Source: Paragonimus westermani
Lineage: Eukaryota; Platyhelminthes; Trematoda; Plagiorchiida; Troglotrematidae
NCBI GenBank assembly: GCA_008508345.1
Contig: QNGE01000974.1
Location: 1,589 to 65,588, forward strand
Reading direction: 5' to 3'
DNA: 64,000 nt
Position 1 is the stretch's first letter; every line of letters begins with the position of its first letter. Below the pieces are notes generated by a model. It searched no databases, was not told where the DNA came from, and worked only from the letters and a program-made list of their open reading frames with translations. A program made the position numbers and the translations under genes. Below are positions 25,583 to 37,932 of the stretch, one piece after another.

Positions 25583-26018
25583 TCCCCAGGTTTCTGCTCA
25601 AGCGTCGTGTGCACTTCTGCCCGGTTTAAGTGCCTGATTGGCGCCGTCTATCGGGGGTTTTCTGCCTGCCATTCTTCGCCCGTTGGTCCGATTACGTTGA
25701 GAAATGGCTCGTCCGGTCACTCTTGTTCTCCTCCATATATCTATGCTGGCCTCCGATCGCAGTCCACGACCGCGTCGAGATATACCTACGAGTGTTGGAG
25801 TAATCGCGCCACCGATGTTGTCGTCACATCTCTTTTGCATGCCATGTCCCGCCCGTTGGTCCTATCCAGTCGAGCTGAGACTCATCCGGTCGGCCCTCGC
25901 CGTCCCCCATCCATTCGTTAAGGAGTTTTGGACGTGCGAACCCTCCACGTCGAGGTATTCCGCAGAGTGTTGGAATACCCACGCCTCCAACATAAATATC
26001 CATCACAATACTTCGTAA
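25583..26018 (-). mobile_element. Ty3/gypsy 3' terminal region with two ~176-bp subrepeats, copy B
   Basis: On the minus strand the units start near 25989 and 25813 (GGAGGCGTGGG then TATTCCAAC; GGTGGCGCGAT then TACTCCAAC), a period of 176 bp that agrees with the 173 bp of copy A. The first unit reads RPDESQLDWIGPTGG and the second GRAISQRNRTNGRRMAG, both closely matching copy A. The conserved terminus GTGCACACGACG follows, then the purine stretch and LTR. Frames differ between units and are closed by stops, so no protein is made. As in copy A, everything 5' of the subrepeats is missing. Confidence 0.75.
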
Positions 26019-26250
26019 TTCGGGTAGAGCTTGTTGACATAAAGTGGAACGCTAGTGTTCATTTAATTCAATACTGAAACATGTCATTTTTCAGGTGTTA
26101 CAAAAAACGCCTTCTAGTAGTCCCGTTGTTCTCGGACGAATCAGGTGACCGAATATATTATGACGCATGCTGGTAATATAAAAGAGGACTGAGTCGTTCT
26201 GCTACAACAGAAAAACTACTTGATGGTGTTGCATAACAGGCAGTTTCGTT

Positions 26251-26270
26251 GTGAGTAGTATACTACTCAC
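26251..26270. repeat. Perfect 20-bp palindrome
   Basis: GTGAGTAGTA is followed directly by its reverse complement TACTACTCAC. A further partial match (AAGTAGTGTA) follows at 26271. There is no terminator-like T run and no neighbouring gene, so a role is not evident. Confidence 0.8.
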
Positions 26271-27889
26271 AAGTAGTGTATTACCCACAGGCGACATTCA
26301 GGACAAGCCCTGAACACGACGGACAAAAGAGACTATCGGAACAGTGTGTAAATGCTGTGTGAGAACTTCCACCAAGACGAATGACAACGTACTGTCACCC
26401 AATGTATGTGAGTTCATGTCTGTCGCGCAAATGAGTGTACGCGTTTGTGGTTCAGTTTTTGACATGACCTATACGGAAGTTTGCGCAATAAACCAACCTG
26501 TTGGCCAAGCTTCTTTTGCGGACACAATAATGATATTTTCGATTTTCTGACGTCGCCCTCCGGCAATGATGTTCGTCTGTTGCATTTACGGTCATCTCGC
26601 CGACTCCGATTATTGAATTATTCGTTTAAACACGAAATAGGGTAATTTGACTCATGACGACTGCTTTGTGTGCTCAGAACACTAGAGAACTTTCCATGTT
26701 GCCCTTGCCTACCCTCCGACGTAATCCGTTAAAATCGTTTGCTCAATTAGGATATACCACCTTGATTCTGACCGTGACGTTGTTCCTGTCCACATCTTGC
26801 GATCGGTCGAGCAGAGGTCACATGCTCATAACCTGCGTGGTCAAGTGAAAGTTGTGAGACAAAGATGCACTAAACTTTTATCAGACTCTTCAGATCATAT
26901 GGTACAAGCGAACGTGCTACGAAGGCGTCCATCTCACATGAACGCTGTAAATACGGCGTAGGTGAATCACGTCTGAATCAGTTGACGTTTCATATAAGCC
27001 TCTGCAAATCTTTGGGCAACGAGGAAGCCAACGACCACCCAGGGCACAAAATCACAATGAATTTGTGTATGGATCATTAAGTATGTTTGGTCGACTAAGT
27101 CGATGAGACGGGATAGGTATTTTTGACGGGAGGCGCATGTTTTCAAGTTGAACAACATTTGATCGCACCCTTCACATTCAGATAAACTTCCCAGATAGAC
27201 TTTCCAGCATGGCGGGAGTTTAAATCCCGGCCGTGGCAAGGATATGCATTACTGATGAGCTCTAATGAAAACGAAACTCCAGTCTGGCGATTCTTTTTGA
27301 AAGAGACTGGCCGGAAATTCTATCTAAAGCGAAGGCTGCGATCGAATGCGAGTAATGTTCAACTTGGAATTGAACAAAATCCCGGACTACTCATCAGTAG
27401 GCACATGTGATTTGTTCCATACTTTCCGGTTGGGTTGATCGTAGGCAAGACTTCACTGATGTTGCTGGCGTGCGTTGAGTTGACGTGAAACGTGAGGTGA
27501 ATACTTTTGGGAAAATCTCCACTAGCCTCATCTATTTCATTCAGCTGTGGACAATAGATAATGTGCTTAGTTTTAACATTCCTGGTAGTTCTTCGCCAGA
27601 ACACAAGGTACATTTTCAGGTTAGAAGAATGAAGTATAATAACACTTTACGTCTAAGCCATTTTCTCCCAGTTATTTTCACAGTTGTTAGAGACCGATTG
27701 TTTTCAGAATTTCGAACATTGATTTTTATTCATTCACTTCATCAAGACGGCAAGAAGACATACGTTGCGAGATGCAAGCACTTCGCTTATCCTCACCAGT
27801 CAATTAAATAAAACATTCGGTTATATAGGTTAAGAGCGTAACGACAAAACATTGAATCAAACGAACATCACGGGCGCAATCAGGGTTTA
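26271..27889. other. No recognised gene or repeat
   Basis: Several open frames of 60-110 codons lie on both strands without a recognisable motif. A string resembling part of a hammerhead core at 27253-27280 does not fold as one. Confidence 0.45.
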
Positions 27890-28640
27890 CTGTCACGCCA
27901 ACGAAATTGATTGCGTCTGCACCTTTTGCCGAGAGATGGCCGGTGCGTGACGCTTGGTCAACATTGCCTCGGAGAATGCCAACCACTTAGGGTTGTGATT
28001 GCGCAGTAGGACCGTGAGCGAAGTGATGCGATCAACCACACAACCTGTTGCGATCAGGTGTTTCACGATCGAAGACGCCGGATTTCTGTTCGGTTGTTGA
28101 TTTGCTAACCCCCCACTTGAGACATTGTTTTGCACCAGCCACTTTCGGATGTGTTCCGCCTTCCTCTTTCGTAAGTTCCAGTCAGTTCTGCCAACGTGTG
28201 TCACCACTACCACAAGTGAACTGGTAGATAGCATGAGAGGTAGAGTTTTCCGAGAAAGAACGATCGTGGCAGTAGAGATATCCTGCAGGTGGAAACCAAA
28301 ATGCATAAATCTGCTGCGAGTTATGTGCGATCAATAACAGATTTCAACTTTCGACTTACGTCGGTTATATTGTGGTTACCTGTGTAAGAAAGGTTGATAA
28401 AAACTTGCTTCTTGGCGCTGACTGTTTTCGGGTGGTAGCCACTCGTTTTTTGCAATGAATTTCGATAAATTTGACCGGATATCCATTAGTAAGCAGAATA
28501 CGCTCCAAGAGCTCCTCTTCAGGCTCCAGGCTGTAGGCCATGCACAGTTTCCTTGCTCAGCTGAGAATAGTCCGCACCAAACTACTTTTTTAAGCTACGG
28601 GCGCAAATGAAGAGAATTGTAGGTATTGTCCACTCCAGAA
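27890..28640 (-). mobile_element. Penelope-like element remnant 4, divergent lineage, with GIY-YIG remnant
   Basis: Minus-strand order: WSGQYLQFSSFAPV near 28637-28595, a SSLVRTILS block, then LEPEEELLERILLTNGYPVKF near 28520-28460. After a gap the nuclease reads IYQFTCGSGDT, shifts frame near 28203, and continues THVGRTDWNLRKRKAEHIRKWL, then SSIVKHLIATG and LLRNHNPKWLAFSEAM. This fits the PLE GIY-YIG plan, with Y of YIG replaced by H. Spacing and sequence differ clearly from remnants 1, 2 and 5 (an insertion after KWL and an RNHNPKWLAF block), so it is probably a second PLE family. In-frame stops (for example after RTILS) and the frameshift show it is inactive. Confidence 0.85.
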
Positions 28641-31600
28641 TTGATAACACTCCTTGGTTTCACATGGGTGATTGAAGATATGGTCCATGTTTGGTACTTA
28701 TTACCAGTCTTTTTCGTTCCCAAACCGAAAAGTCATTTGCCAGACACAATAATAATATTCTTGTCCCTACCATATCCATGATGCTTACAGTCTTCATAAT
28801 GGGGTAGATTCTGAAACAGAGAGGGAGCCCGATTGGAGAAGAATAGATGAGGTTCCTAGTGGTTTGAGGGTCCAGTGAACATGTTTTTGTTGCATGACAA
28901 ACAATACACTATTCGCTGTCATTTTTCGGCAAAGGGTTATGGTGTGTGTGTGTGTACACGGTGGCGATTTTTAGTTCAGCTGTCAACCATGTTTCTTGGA
29001 TCCGCTTTCATCACACAGGAGTCTGGGTGAATTATTTCAAGATTATTGAAACCTTTTTATACCTAATATGATTGGAATATTCTTGGTTACAAACCGCAAT
29101 TCCCAGGGTTCTCACTTTGATGTGACATTCGACAGAGGCGTCTGATTCCCCTTTTCTTTCTGTTTGTGTTAGATGATGGTCTTGAAGTAACATTCGAAAT
29201 GTCAGGGAATTCCAAATGAATCTTTCACCAGATGAGAAATTATCAGAAAATGAAAATGCGCGAGATATTACTGCATGTGGTTCTTCTGTAAACAAAATAC
29301 AAGTCATGTTGAATGCGACGGATTGATTTTATGATATGAACAATTCGTACGTTTAAAACCTAAGTTATTGTTAAATTATTGGATTGAATTTAACCGTATA
29401 TTAATTACCACAGACTGGCCACTCGAGTTTATTGGGCACTTTTTCTGCATGTGTAGTGTCGTTTTATTCACTTACGTTGTTTTTCAGGAGGTATCTATGA
29501 GGATGAAAAGGCACGTAGTATGGTCACTAGTTTTCTGATAGTATATTAGGTAAACGGTCACTAATGCATGTCCGGGTACACTTGTTCTGTGAGTTAGAAA
29601 ACTGGCTCAATCGTATCGAAGATACGCATAAGCCCTCTTTCATATTTGACCGCTCTTATCTTCCTCCAGCCAGTTCATATCAAATGGACGTAACACGAAA
29701 TTTCATCGGCCCGTATTTGATACTTGTACAAGCTGCTGGCCTTTGACATAAAAAATGAAGTGCACAGTCCACAATGGTTGAATCGTGTTCCCTCTTTCAC
29801 CACTGGACGTCTGTTGCACTGTACACTGTTCAGTGCGATGAGGAGATCAGGCGATGACTTGGTCACAAACTATAAAAGCCGTTACCATCTAGATGAGCAA
29901 GTATGTACGTACCAACTGTCGACTAGGTGAGCTTGTGGTTATCCACACAGCGGATAAGAAACTCTCCGTAGAGCGGCAATGTATCATGTTAAATGCGACC
30001 AAGTAACTAAAACGATCTTGATTCTTTTTTTTCTAGAAGTTTCACTGTTCTTGCTTATTTTCCCTTCTACAAACAGACACGCCTATTCACTGATAACTGT
30101 TGATTGGTTTGGTAGACGTCCGTGAGGATCAGTGATAGCGCAAGCCGTCGTAACGGTGTGTACCAATAGTCCATGAATATACGTGTGCATGTACGCAGAC
30201 ATCCAGACACAAAACTTTGTCACAAATCATTCACGCTGAAGAATCACGTCGATCATCAAGTCTAGTCGTCTCAATCACTAGGAGGGTTAAGATAGTATTA
30301 TATTGTGTACCAACACCAATTACACACTATAGTGTTCTTCATGATAAATGAGCCGTCGGATCATGAATCCATTATCAGTAGGAATCAGCTGATTCACCCA
30401 TACTGAACGAAAACCATCCTACCAATAAGCAACGAGCATGAAATCAAATTTCACCAGAGAAACTTGACGATAAGTGCATATATTGGTCAAGATAGGCGAA
30501 GTACCATGCATGGCAATACCAACTGAATGTCTCAGGTTCGCTTAAAATCTTTTGGCTCTAGCCGATGCGTAATTTTTGTCTTGAATCGTGCGTTGTGTAG
30601 TATCAATCGCCTGCGCTCAATCTTCACTTGAAACAAGTAGATGTTAGCGGTCATATATAGGCGATGTCTCTACGATTAAACCTACAGGTTAGTCAGTCTA
30701 TCCTGAAAAATATCACTAAGCTCACAGACAAAAGCTGAGAACGGCAGCCAGTAAAATACTGTGTTCAGTTTCTTGCCTTGGCTACTGAACGTACGATAAA
30801 TGTGGAGGGTATAACGTTGTAATCCGTGTTTTTCGGTGGAATCGACAATTATAGAAACAAGCATTCTTAAGCTATCTGATTATTTTCTTAACTATGAATC
30901 TGAGAAGCATAGAATGTGGATGAGGTTCCTCAAACTGGGCAAACACTGTAAAATAGATGACGAATCTAGACAACACTTCCTTAATAGTTGGAACTGTGAA
31001 AGCAGTAGACTTTTTGTTCCGTTACACAAATTCCCACTGCATGTAGAAATTTTGAAAAAGAATACTGAGTTTTGAATTGTCTATGACTAAATATAGCTGT
31101 TAATTTTTCGGTTTACCAACACAGGTTTTAGCTCTTAAAGATACTGAGTAAATTGGAGTAGCCTACAGCGTTCATCCATATTTTGGATAGTCAGCCAGGT
31201 GAACATATTTACATTGATCCGCATTCCAGTCACTTCAAATCAGTATGTCAGTTTGTTTGACTTAAAATCGGAGTACGTTTGTTGTTTGCACAATCCGACT
31301 GTTACTGCTTAATAAAACCGTCAGGATAATTCGCATTTCAGCTAAATCTTTTGAGGCTGCAACTCTGGTTTATGCCCATGTCACGTACATGCAAAACTCT
31401 GCGTAGTGGTGGTTTGAGTATTTTTGATTGTAACTCGTACAAAACAGTGTCATTCAAATGGAAATTGACGAACTAACTGGCAGTCTTTAACAGAGAAACG
31501 GGGATTCAGATAACTTCAAGCTGAATGCCACTCAGACTTCATCGTAGGGTTCGAATTCCGATAAGTAGTTTGGCTAATCTACTTTGAGAAGAAGCACTAG

Positions 31601-34600
31601 GCTCGCGAATTAATCATATTGGAGGTAATCAGTAGTTCATATTCTTGCCCGGACAGAAATTCTCACTCCGACCCTCGTGTTTGTGAGACTAATGTTTCAA
31701 ACATAATCTATATAACTTCGTAGTAGGCATAACCGATCAACCATGTCCAAATTCTCAGGCACCGTCACGTGTGAATAGTGTTCAGACTGCTCTATCGTTT
31801 CAAAAGCAATCGATAGAACGCTCGATGGACGAAGAGAACTCCATTCTAGCCATAGGATTCAGAGCTAATAAGCAAACAAGAACAGACTGCTTACACCTTG
31901 TGATTATCCTACAATCACATCAGCGAGATCCACGGTCACTCGACTGGTTCCAGTAACAGTACATCAGAGAAGTAACTGATTATCTGAGACACTAACAAAT
32001 GAGTCATTATAAGTCGGGTAAGCCAAAAATTTCCATAGTAAATTTGATGGATAGTTGTAAGCTTTTCTGTCATTGTTAAGCCTATCCTGACCGTTTCTTT
32101 GCCATCTATTTGCCAGTAGTCTTGTAGTTATCGATCAGCGTTCATCGCTTCTTGGTACTTTCATGCCAGTCTTGAGCCATTTCTCACTGATCTTAACGCG
32201 TAGTTATTTAAGAGACAAAACCCCTTGTTTACAGTCAGTTTGACCACCATTGTAAAACGTACAATCAAATCATGAGAGTTGTATTAAAATCTAGTCCACA
32301 ACTGCCAGCGGTGCTCATGACTAGTTCGCCTTTTGAGTCCGCCTAAATAATGAAAATCTTATGTGTGAACGTACCTGTGGGTCCTGTTGGTAAGTCGATC
32401 AGTCTATGTAGAGAACCAAGCGAACATGGTGTGGATGTGTTCTCATTCCGCATGAGACTATCGGATAGCTCGACAAGCTGTGCTGCAATCGCACTATTAA
32501 TTGTTATGGTGACTCCACTACTGATCAGTGCTGGATATTGACCACAGATACGTTTACTTCTAGGCTGTACGGCCCAGGTTCTACAGGAACAAGAAAATAA
32601 GTGCGGGCAGAAGGAACCCGCATCCCGTCTTTTAACTATGAGCACAAAACTAAAGTAGAGTCAACGTGGGGACGTGGCATCGCAGATTCTATGGTGGACA
32701 GCACTGAGTCATATACTATTTGTTTAGAGAGGCGTACCTCTTTTGAACTGGCAACGAAACGTACACTGCATTGTTCTTCCGTCAGTGATGTCTCTTTCCT
32801 ACTCTTATTAAACTTTATAGAAAATAGGCAAGCCACACTACCAGTGAATATAAATCGAACGAATCCAGTCCCTGAATTCTTTCTAATCCAGAACCGTACC
32901 TTCATCAGGTGTACTCGTTACATCCGAAGGAAATAGTGGTTGGAGCATTGTCACTAGGTCCTACGCTCTGTGGTCCATACGGCGAGACCAGGCAGGTGGA
33001 TATGGAAGCAGTCGCCTGATCTTAATCTGTCATCAGTACTAGACGCTGAGCGCCAAAAACCTATATTTGCTAACCCGTGCTTTACATTGTTTCTTTTTAA
33101 TGCATTCGCTACCTCATTTCTTTCGTTGCCTAACCGGATACTTGGTAAAGAATGTGGTCTAGTTGGTGTTAAGGTAAACTGGTTGTGCCTTCCAGATATT
33201 GGCCTTGAAAACACCTACTGTTGATTGTGACATTCCGGATGTGATGGCAAATCAATTTAGATCGGTTAATAGCTACCATGTGTAACATGAAACGTTAGTA
33301 CTCGGGATATGGCTCATACCACTTCTACTTATGAGTCCAGAAATCTAGGAAAACATTTGTGAACTGTACGTCTGATTGTGAAGCTAATGGGAATTTAACT
33401 TACCAGCTCCTGCAAAAGTGTGTTAATCCACACTGACCAGTTGTGAACAAATAGCACGTCTGATATTAATTCAGCTCATGAAAACCGGTACTGTTGGGGT
33501 AACCAAGAACGGCTGTTTGCAGCAACCTTTTTCAGAATACTCCTATCTAAAAAGATAACACCGGAAGTAAATCATTCTTGTGCGTTCATCTTAAGGTGTA
33601 TATTATGAAATATGAAGACCAGTGAGTAATTACTGGTTACTGTCCAGATTCTCGTAGGCAAAGTGTGACCAACTCTGCATTTAAACTTGAGCAATAGGCG
33701 CTACAAACCTAAGGTGTTACGCTCAGACGGGGATTGTATAAACTGTTCATTAGACGGTCTTCAGCTTCGATCGGTTGTCTTCAACCGTTCCTTGTCCCAA
33801 GGTGTACACAACCGTTGTCATTGTATTCTGACATTTATTGCCTAACTGTTCAGTACGAAGACATTGATAACACAGTGTAGTGAGTTAGACTGGCAACAAA
33901 ATTATACACCAGTTTCGACGTTCACCAATATCTTGTCTAGCTTCCAGTCACAAGCAGTCATTCTTTTAAACGAACAAATTAATATCATCAAAGTGCATCA
34001 AGTCAATTCTGTTCATCACACTTAAAGCCTACTCTTGTTACTTGCATGACCTTGGAAAGAAGCGAATGTATTTCAGTCGACGCAATACTAATGGCCGCTC
34101 GCCTAAAATACGAGACGTTTCCAGTCATTCGAATGAGTGAGCTAGCTGTACGCCCAGTTTTGTGCTTCGACGGTAGCACACTGCCTGTCTACATAGGTTT
34201 TTTCAGCATAGCAGGAAACCACAAATTTGCAGCAAATCATTACCACAATTTGTGTCACATTTCACAAGAGGTAGCTGATTCTTCGGGAGAACGGTCAAAT
34301 TTTCAAATTAGCCCAGCTGTATCCGGGATCTGAATATCACAGAAAAAGGCGTAGATGACATTAGGTTTCAACGTATCTCTATAGCTCACTGAACTGCACC
34401 CCAAAGGTCTGTCAATCTTTTGGGAAGAAGTAAAACTTGGTGGGAAAATTGTTGACCAGTTTTGTATTCCCATCTATAATTATTTCTCAGAATGGCTTTC
34501 CGAATGCTATTGAACATAACACATTCCAAGAGTATGCAATCGTCTCTCGACAAACTTTTTCGGTGTCGACCGGAAGTGAACTGCAGAACGCTAAAAGGTT

Positions 34601-35439
34601 GGCTGGTTATATAGTATATGTCCCGGAACTCTGACTTGGCACCAAAATCCGGAGACTTAACGAACGGCCACGCTCTCTATCCGATTAGGGTGAGCGAACG
34701 GGCATAAAACACCGCCAAAACCACAGCCGGATTAGCTGGTCGTGGGTTGGAGAAGTGAACGTGTATTTCCAGGCAAGTCGATGGGTCCCATCAAGCCAGT
34801 GCCTCGGCCACTACGGTCCACGATCGATAAGGCCTGGCTGTCTACATGCGTCTTTGTAACCATTTTAACACTAGAAAAGCAATATTGGACTGGGAACCAA
34901 CGTGTACCGATGAGTGCAAATGCACAAATTAGGAAAACGATTTCGTCCCAACAGAATGTGCCATCGCAAGAGTTTATTCATCAAATGACAGGTAACGTGG
35001 AGCTGCATTTACGAACAAAACAGATTTACGAATCGCTAAACGACTGATCAAATCCTGAGGGAATTTTCATAGAAGCTGAGGCAAGTCATGCCGTGTTTTT
35101 AGGTTTACCGTGCCACTTGCAATCTCTCACGTGAGGTTTTAGTCATCCTGGGAAATCAGTAATTGTTGCTCGATATGTTTCAGTTTTGTGACTGTTACTG
35201 AAGTGTGTCGTTCAGCCTCTTCTTGACATGTCTGAGTTGACCAAATTATCTGCAATGAATGCAACTTGTTCTGTAAGTGAGAAAGTTTGAAAGATTTTGT
35301 TTAGCCTGATATGATTTTTTATCTGGAAATCAACATATGGAATCATTGTACGTGAACGATCAGCCACACTCGCTTGTGATTAATAATGTTCAGATTAATC
35401 GGCCGCTTCCAGAGGATACACAGTAACTGTCCTGGTAAC
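28641..35439. other. About 6.8 kb without confidently recognised genes
   Basis: A plus-strand open frame at about 30815-31075 has a strong purine-first codon pattern but no named motif. The block at 32340-33230 is somewhat GC-richer, with overlapping frames on both strands and no family match. A frame at 34437-34630 (IIISQNGFP, then NAKRLAG) could be a worn integrase or PLE piece but is ambiguous. Confidence 0.4.
28942..28955. repeat. (GT)7 microsatellite
   Basis: Seven GT units followed directly by ACAC, an ordinary short dinucleotide repeat. Confidence 0.85.
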
Positions 35440-35830
35440 TCCAATCTACAACCCAGCGAATGGGACTCCTCTCCAAGTCAGAATCACAGAAACAATTAAA
35501 TCATTGAACGATGGCTGCAACAGGTGCGATCACTTATGGGTCCTATTCAGTTTGTATGGTCCAGAACCCCCGCAATGTTCATCGGTATTCCGGATGTTAC
35601 TCAACAAGCGAATGATTTCTGTGATTCCAACTTGGCTAGAAGTCATAGTCGTAGACTCAGTTGAAGTTAACAAGATAGTTACTGTCTCGTCTGGTGATTC
35701 AGTCGTACGAAATGTGACACAGTGCTAAAGGCGGTTACCCAACAAAAGCTTGACTGGAGTTTTGGTCTCAGCTGCAGCAAGAATATGCCCTCTTGGCAAC
35801 CTCTAACATAAGCGAAACTGAAGTATAGTG
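35440..35830 (+). mobile_element. Probable RTE-type LINE fragment (N-terminal RT region)
   Basis: The plus strand reads ITETIKSLNDGCNRCDHL, then YGPEPPQ and IPTWLEVIVVDSVEVNK. In RTE-clade LINEs this stretch has the form ITETI.SLK.GK..G.D.LPPELFKYG followed by IP..W.E..VVPI.KKG, so order and spacing agree. After a frame change near 35735, GVLVSAAARI resembles the conserved RGISL....RILA block. The key PG and KKGD positions have been lost. Identity is by pattern only and is weaker than for the element at 51290-53320. Confidence 0.5.
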
Positions 35831-37648
35831 TTTGTTTCTGAGATGGGTCTGCTGAAATATCTTTCACAATGCAGCAGCTGCGATAAATCGAGAGTGATGC
35901 TTGATTCATATGACTGAAACACTCTACTGGTTATCAGTAAAACGCAATAAATTTTTGTAAACTGTCATCAACTCAAGAAAAGGAATCGAGTCAGATAAAA
36001 ATGTGATCGGTGTTGACAAAACACGATGTTTTCAATGATGGCAACCTTTCGAAGAATCATTACGGTGTTGCTAGTCAATATGGAGAAAATCAGATCACAG
36101 TATGTGTTTTCGAAAAAGATCAGCCTCTTTGGAAGATTACTGTCCTATTCTGGATTAGTTTGACAATATTTTTCATGACCTAGCTCAGTGTTTTGATAAA
36201 TTCCAACGTCCTTATGAGCTTTTGCATATTTATGAGCTAAGCGTTGATGGACGACATGCATACGTTATTTAGTGCAAGCTAATTGAACGACTTCTATGCC
36301 GAGTGTATGTACTTGCGAACATAGGCTGTGTTCCTGTAGGTTTACTGACCAGTAATGTTAAGCGATGACAAGTACAAATGTGTATTGTGTGCATACAGAA
36401 TAACTGTATGATTGTTTGATTTATTTTTTGTTGTTACTCGAAAAAACTGCTATTCGTAGTGAATAGTAACTCTCTTATAACATCAGTCACTTGTGTTACA
36501 TACTGAAAACTCTTCATCCATTACACACAGCGAAAGAGGTAACTCCCATCCGACTTTCTGTAGCTCCTCCCATAGGGCAAGTAATTACCGTTGACATTCA
36601 TGATCAATGGAATGTCAGCTTTAGATGCTTCGAAATAAACGGGTTTCTTCAAATGGTTTAATTGAAGTCAACAACCATTCTTAGGGTGAGTCTATTTATA
36701 GCTTGTGTCCAGTTCCACACAGATTGTTAGTCGACTGTCATCTAGCTTCTAGTAAACAACCAACTAATCATGTTTTTTTTCTGGTCCAAAATGGAAAGCT
36801 TTCAGTTATGACAAATCATGTCAGGATAAGATGACAGTTAGCGATAATAGAGTTCTTTTTAAGCACTGTTCTTCTTTGGTTGTCATGACAGAAGTAGTGT
36901 TTTCTACAATAGTAACTGTGTAATATAAAAACGTGGAAACGAACTTCATAACCGATGGTTTTCTTTTTAATGGAGTCATTAAGATGGATTGAGAGAAAAT
37001 GAATACATGTATATTTATGCTAGCACTCCAAATGTCCTGTTAATTAACTTTCAAGCAGCATGTTCTTTATGAGGTACGGTTTCATTTTTAATGTCAGTGG
37101 TGAAGCCATTAGGAGTACGGTAGAAAAAAACATGACAAATTTATTCAAGATTTAGAATGTACCGAGTGATTTGGGATATTTAGCAAAATGATATCTGTGG
37201 TCTTAGAATTAGGAAGCGCGAAAATCCTCTTTTGATCTCTTTCCACTGGATTACTGCAGTTACGGCTGCCTCATTTTAAATGTTATTCACAGGATGCACA
37301 TTAAAGTACTTGAAAATCTGGTCTGAAAATATGTGCTTAGGTCAAACCGATATGCAATCCTTCATATATAGGGATTCATTCGAAACAAGTGGAGAATTCT
37401 CCCAAGTTTTTCATCTGTCCATTAATTTGCGTTGTGGAGAGAATTTAGAGAAATACCTCTTTTTTACATAGAAAACTTGCTTAAAATTCCATTTTCTGTT
37501 TTGCCTGTAGTTGTTAGAAAGTGTGAAAGGTTGGCGGTTTTAATAGCTTATGTTTGATGACCAAAATTCACTGGAAGCACATGACCATTTTGATGCTCAT
37601 TGCCCCTCATCAGGTATGCGTAACCTGGGATCCTTTAACACCTCCCAC
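35831..37648. other. No recognised gene or repeat
   Basis: AT-rich sequence; no motif-bearing frame, RNA gene or repeat match was seen. Confidence 0.5.
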
Positions 37649-37932
37649 TGTAGGACTGCGCACTGACGTTTGTGAACTAGAATTCTAATCCACAACACTC
37701 CATCGGTTTCCAGTCATACTTCGTGTGCACTTATGCCTGGTTTGTGTGTGTGTCTGATGCTTCCCGTCGAGGATTTTTCATCTCTCATTTCTCGTCCGCT
37801 GGTCCGATTTTGTTGAGCGGCATCTCCTCCGGTCACCTGTGTTGTTCAGAATTCGCTCGCTGTGAACTTTTGGACGTACCTCATCGTCACACCGACTTAT
37901 TCCACTGAGTGTCTAAATACATGTACCAGTCA
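37649..37932 (-). mobile_element. Ty3/gypsy 3' terminal region, copy C, with degraded LTR
   Basis: On the minus strand a subrepeat start near 37932-37880 (GACACTCAGTGGAATAAGTCGG with CGTCCAAAAG) is followed by the second-unit body (CCGGAGGAGATGCCGC, AAAATCGGACCAGCGG) and by the conserved terminus with GTGCACACGAAG near 37725. TGTTGTGG at 37697 marks the LTR start, and the LTR may end at 37649 (CCTACA) after deletions. Only about one and a half subrepeat units remain, against two in copies A and B. This is the second most degraded of the four copies. Confidence 0.6.

Noticed and set aside
27205..27240. T-arm-like GGGAGTTTAAATCCC as a tRNA relic
   Set aside because: It pairs only if the loop is set out of register with a real T loop, and no other arm is present.
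27253..27280. CTGATGAG followed by CGAAAC, resembling a hammerhead ribozyme core
   Set aside because: Stem II between the two core strings does not pair and no cleavage-site strand was found.
32340..33230. Cluster of overlapping 60-110 codon frames as a gene or LINE
   Set aside because: Frames on both strands are equally open and no family landmark was found on either.
37605..37625. CTGATGAGG on the minus strand as a second possible hammerhead core
   Set aside because: The required GAAA core is missing after the would-be stem II.
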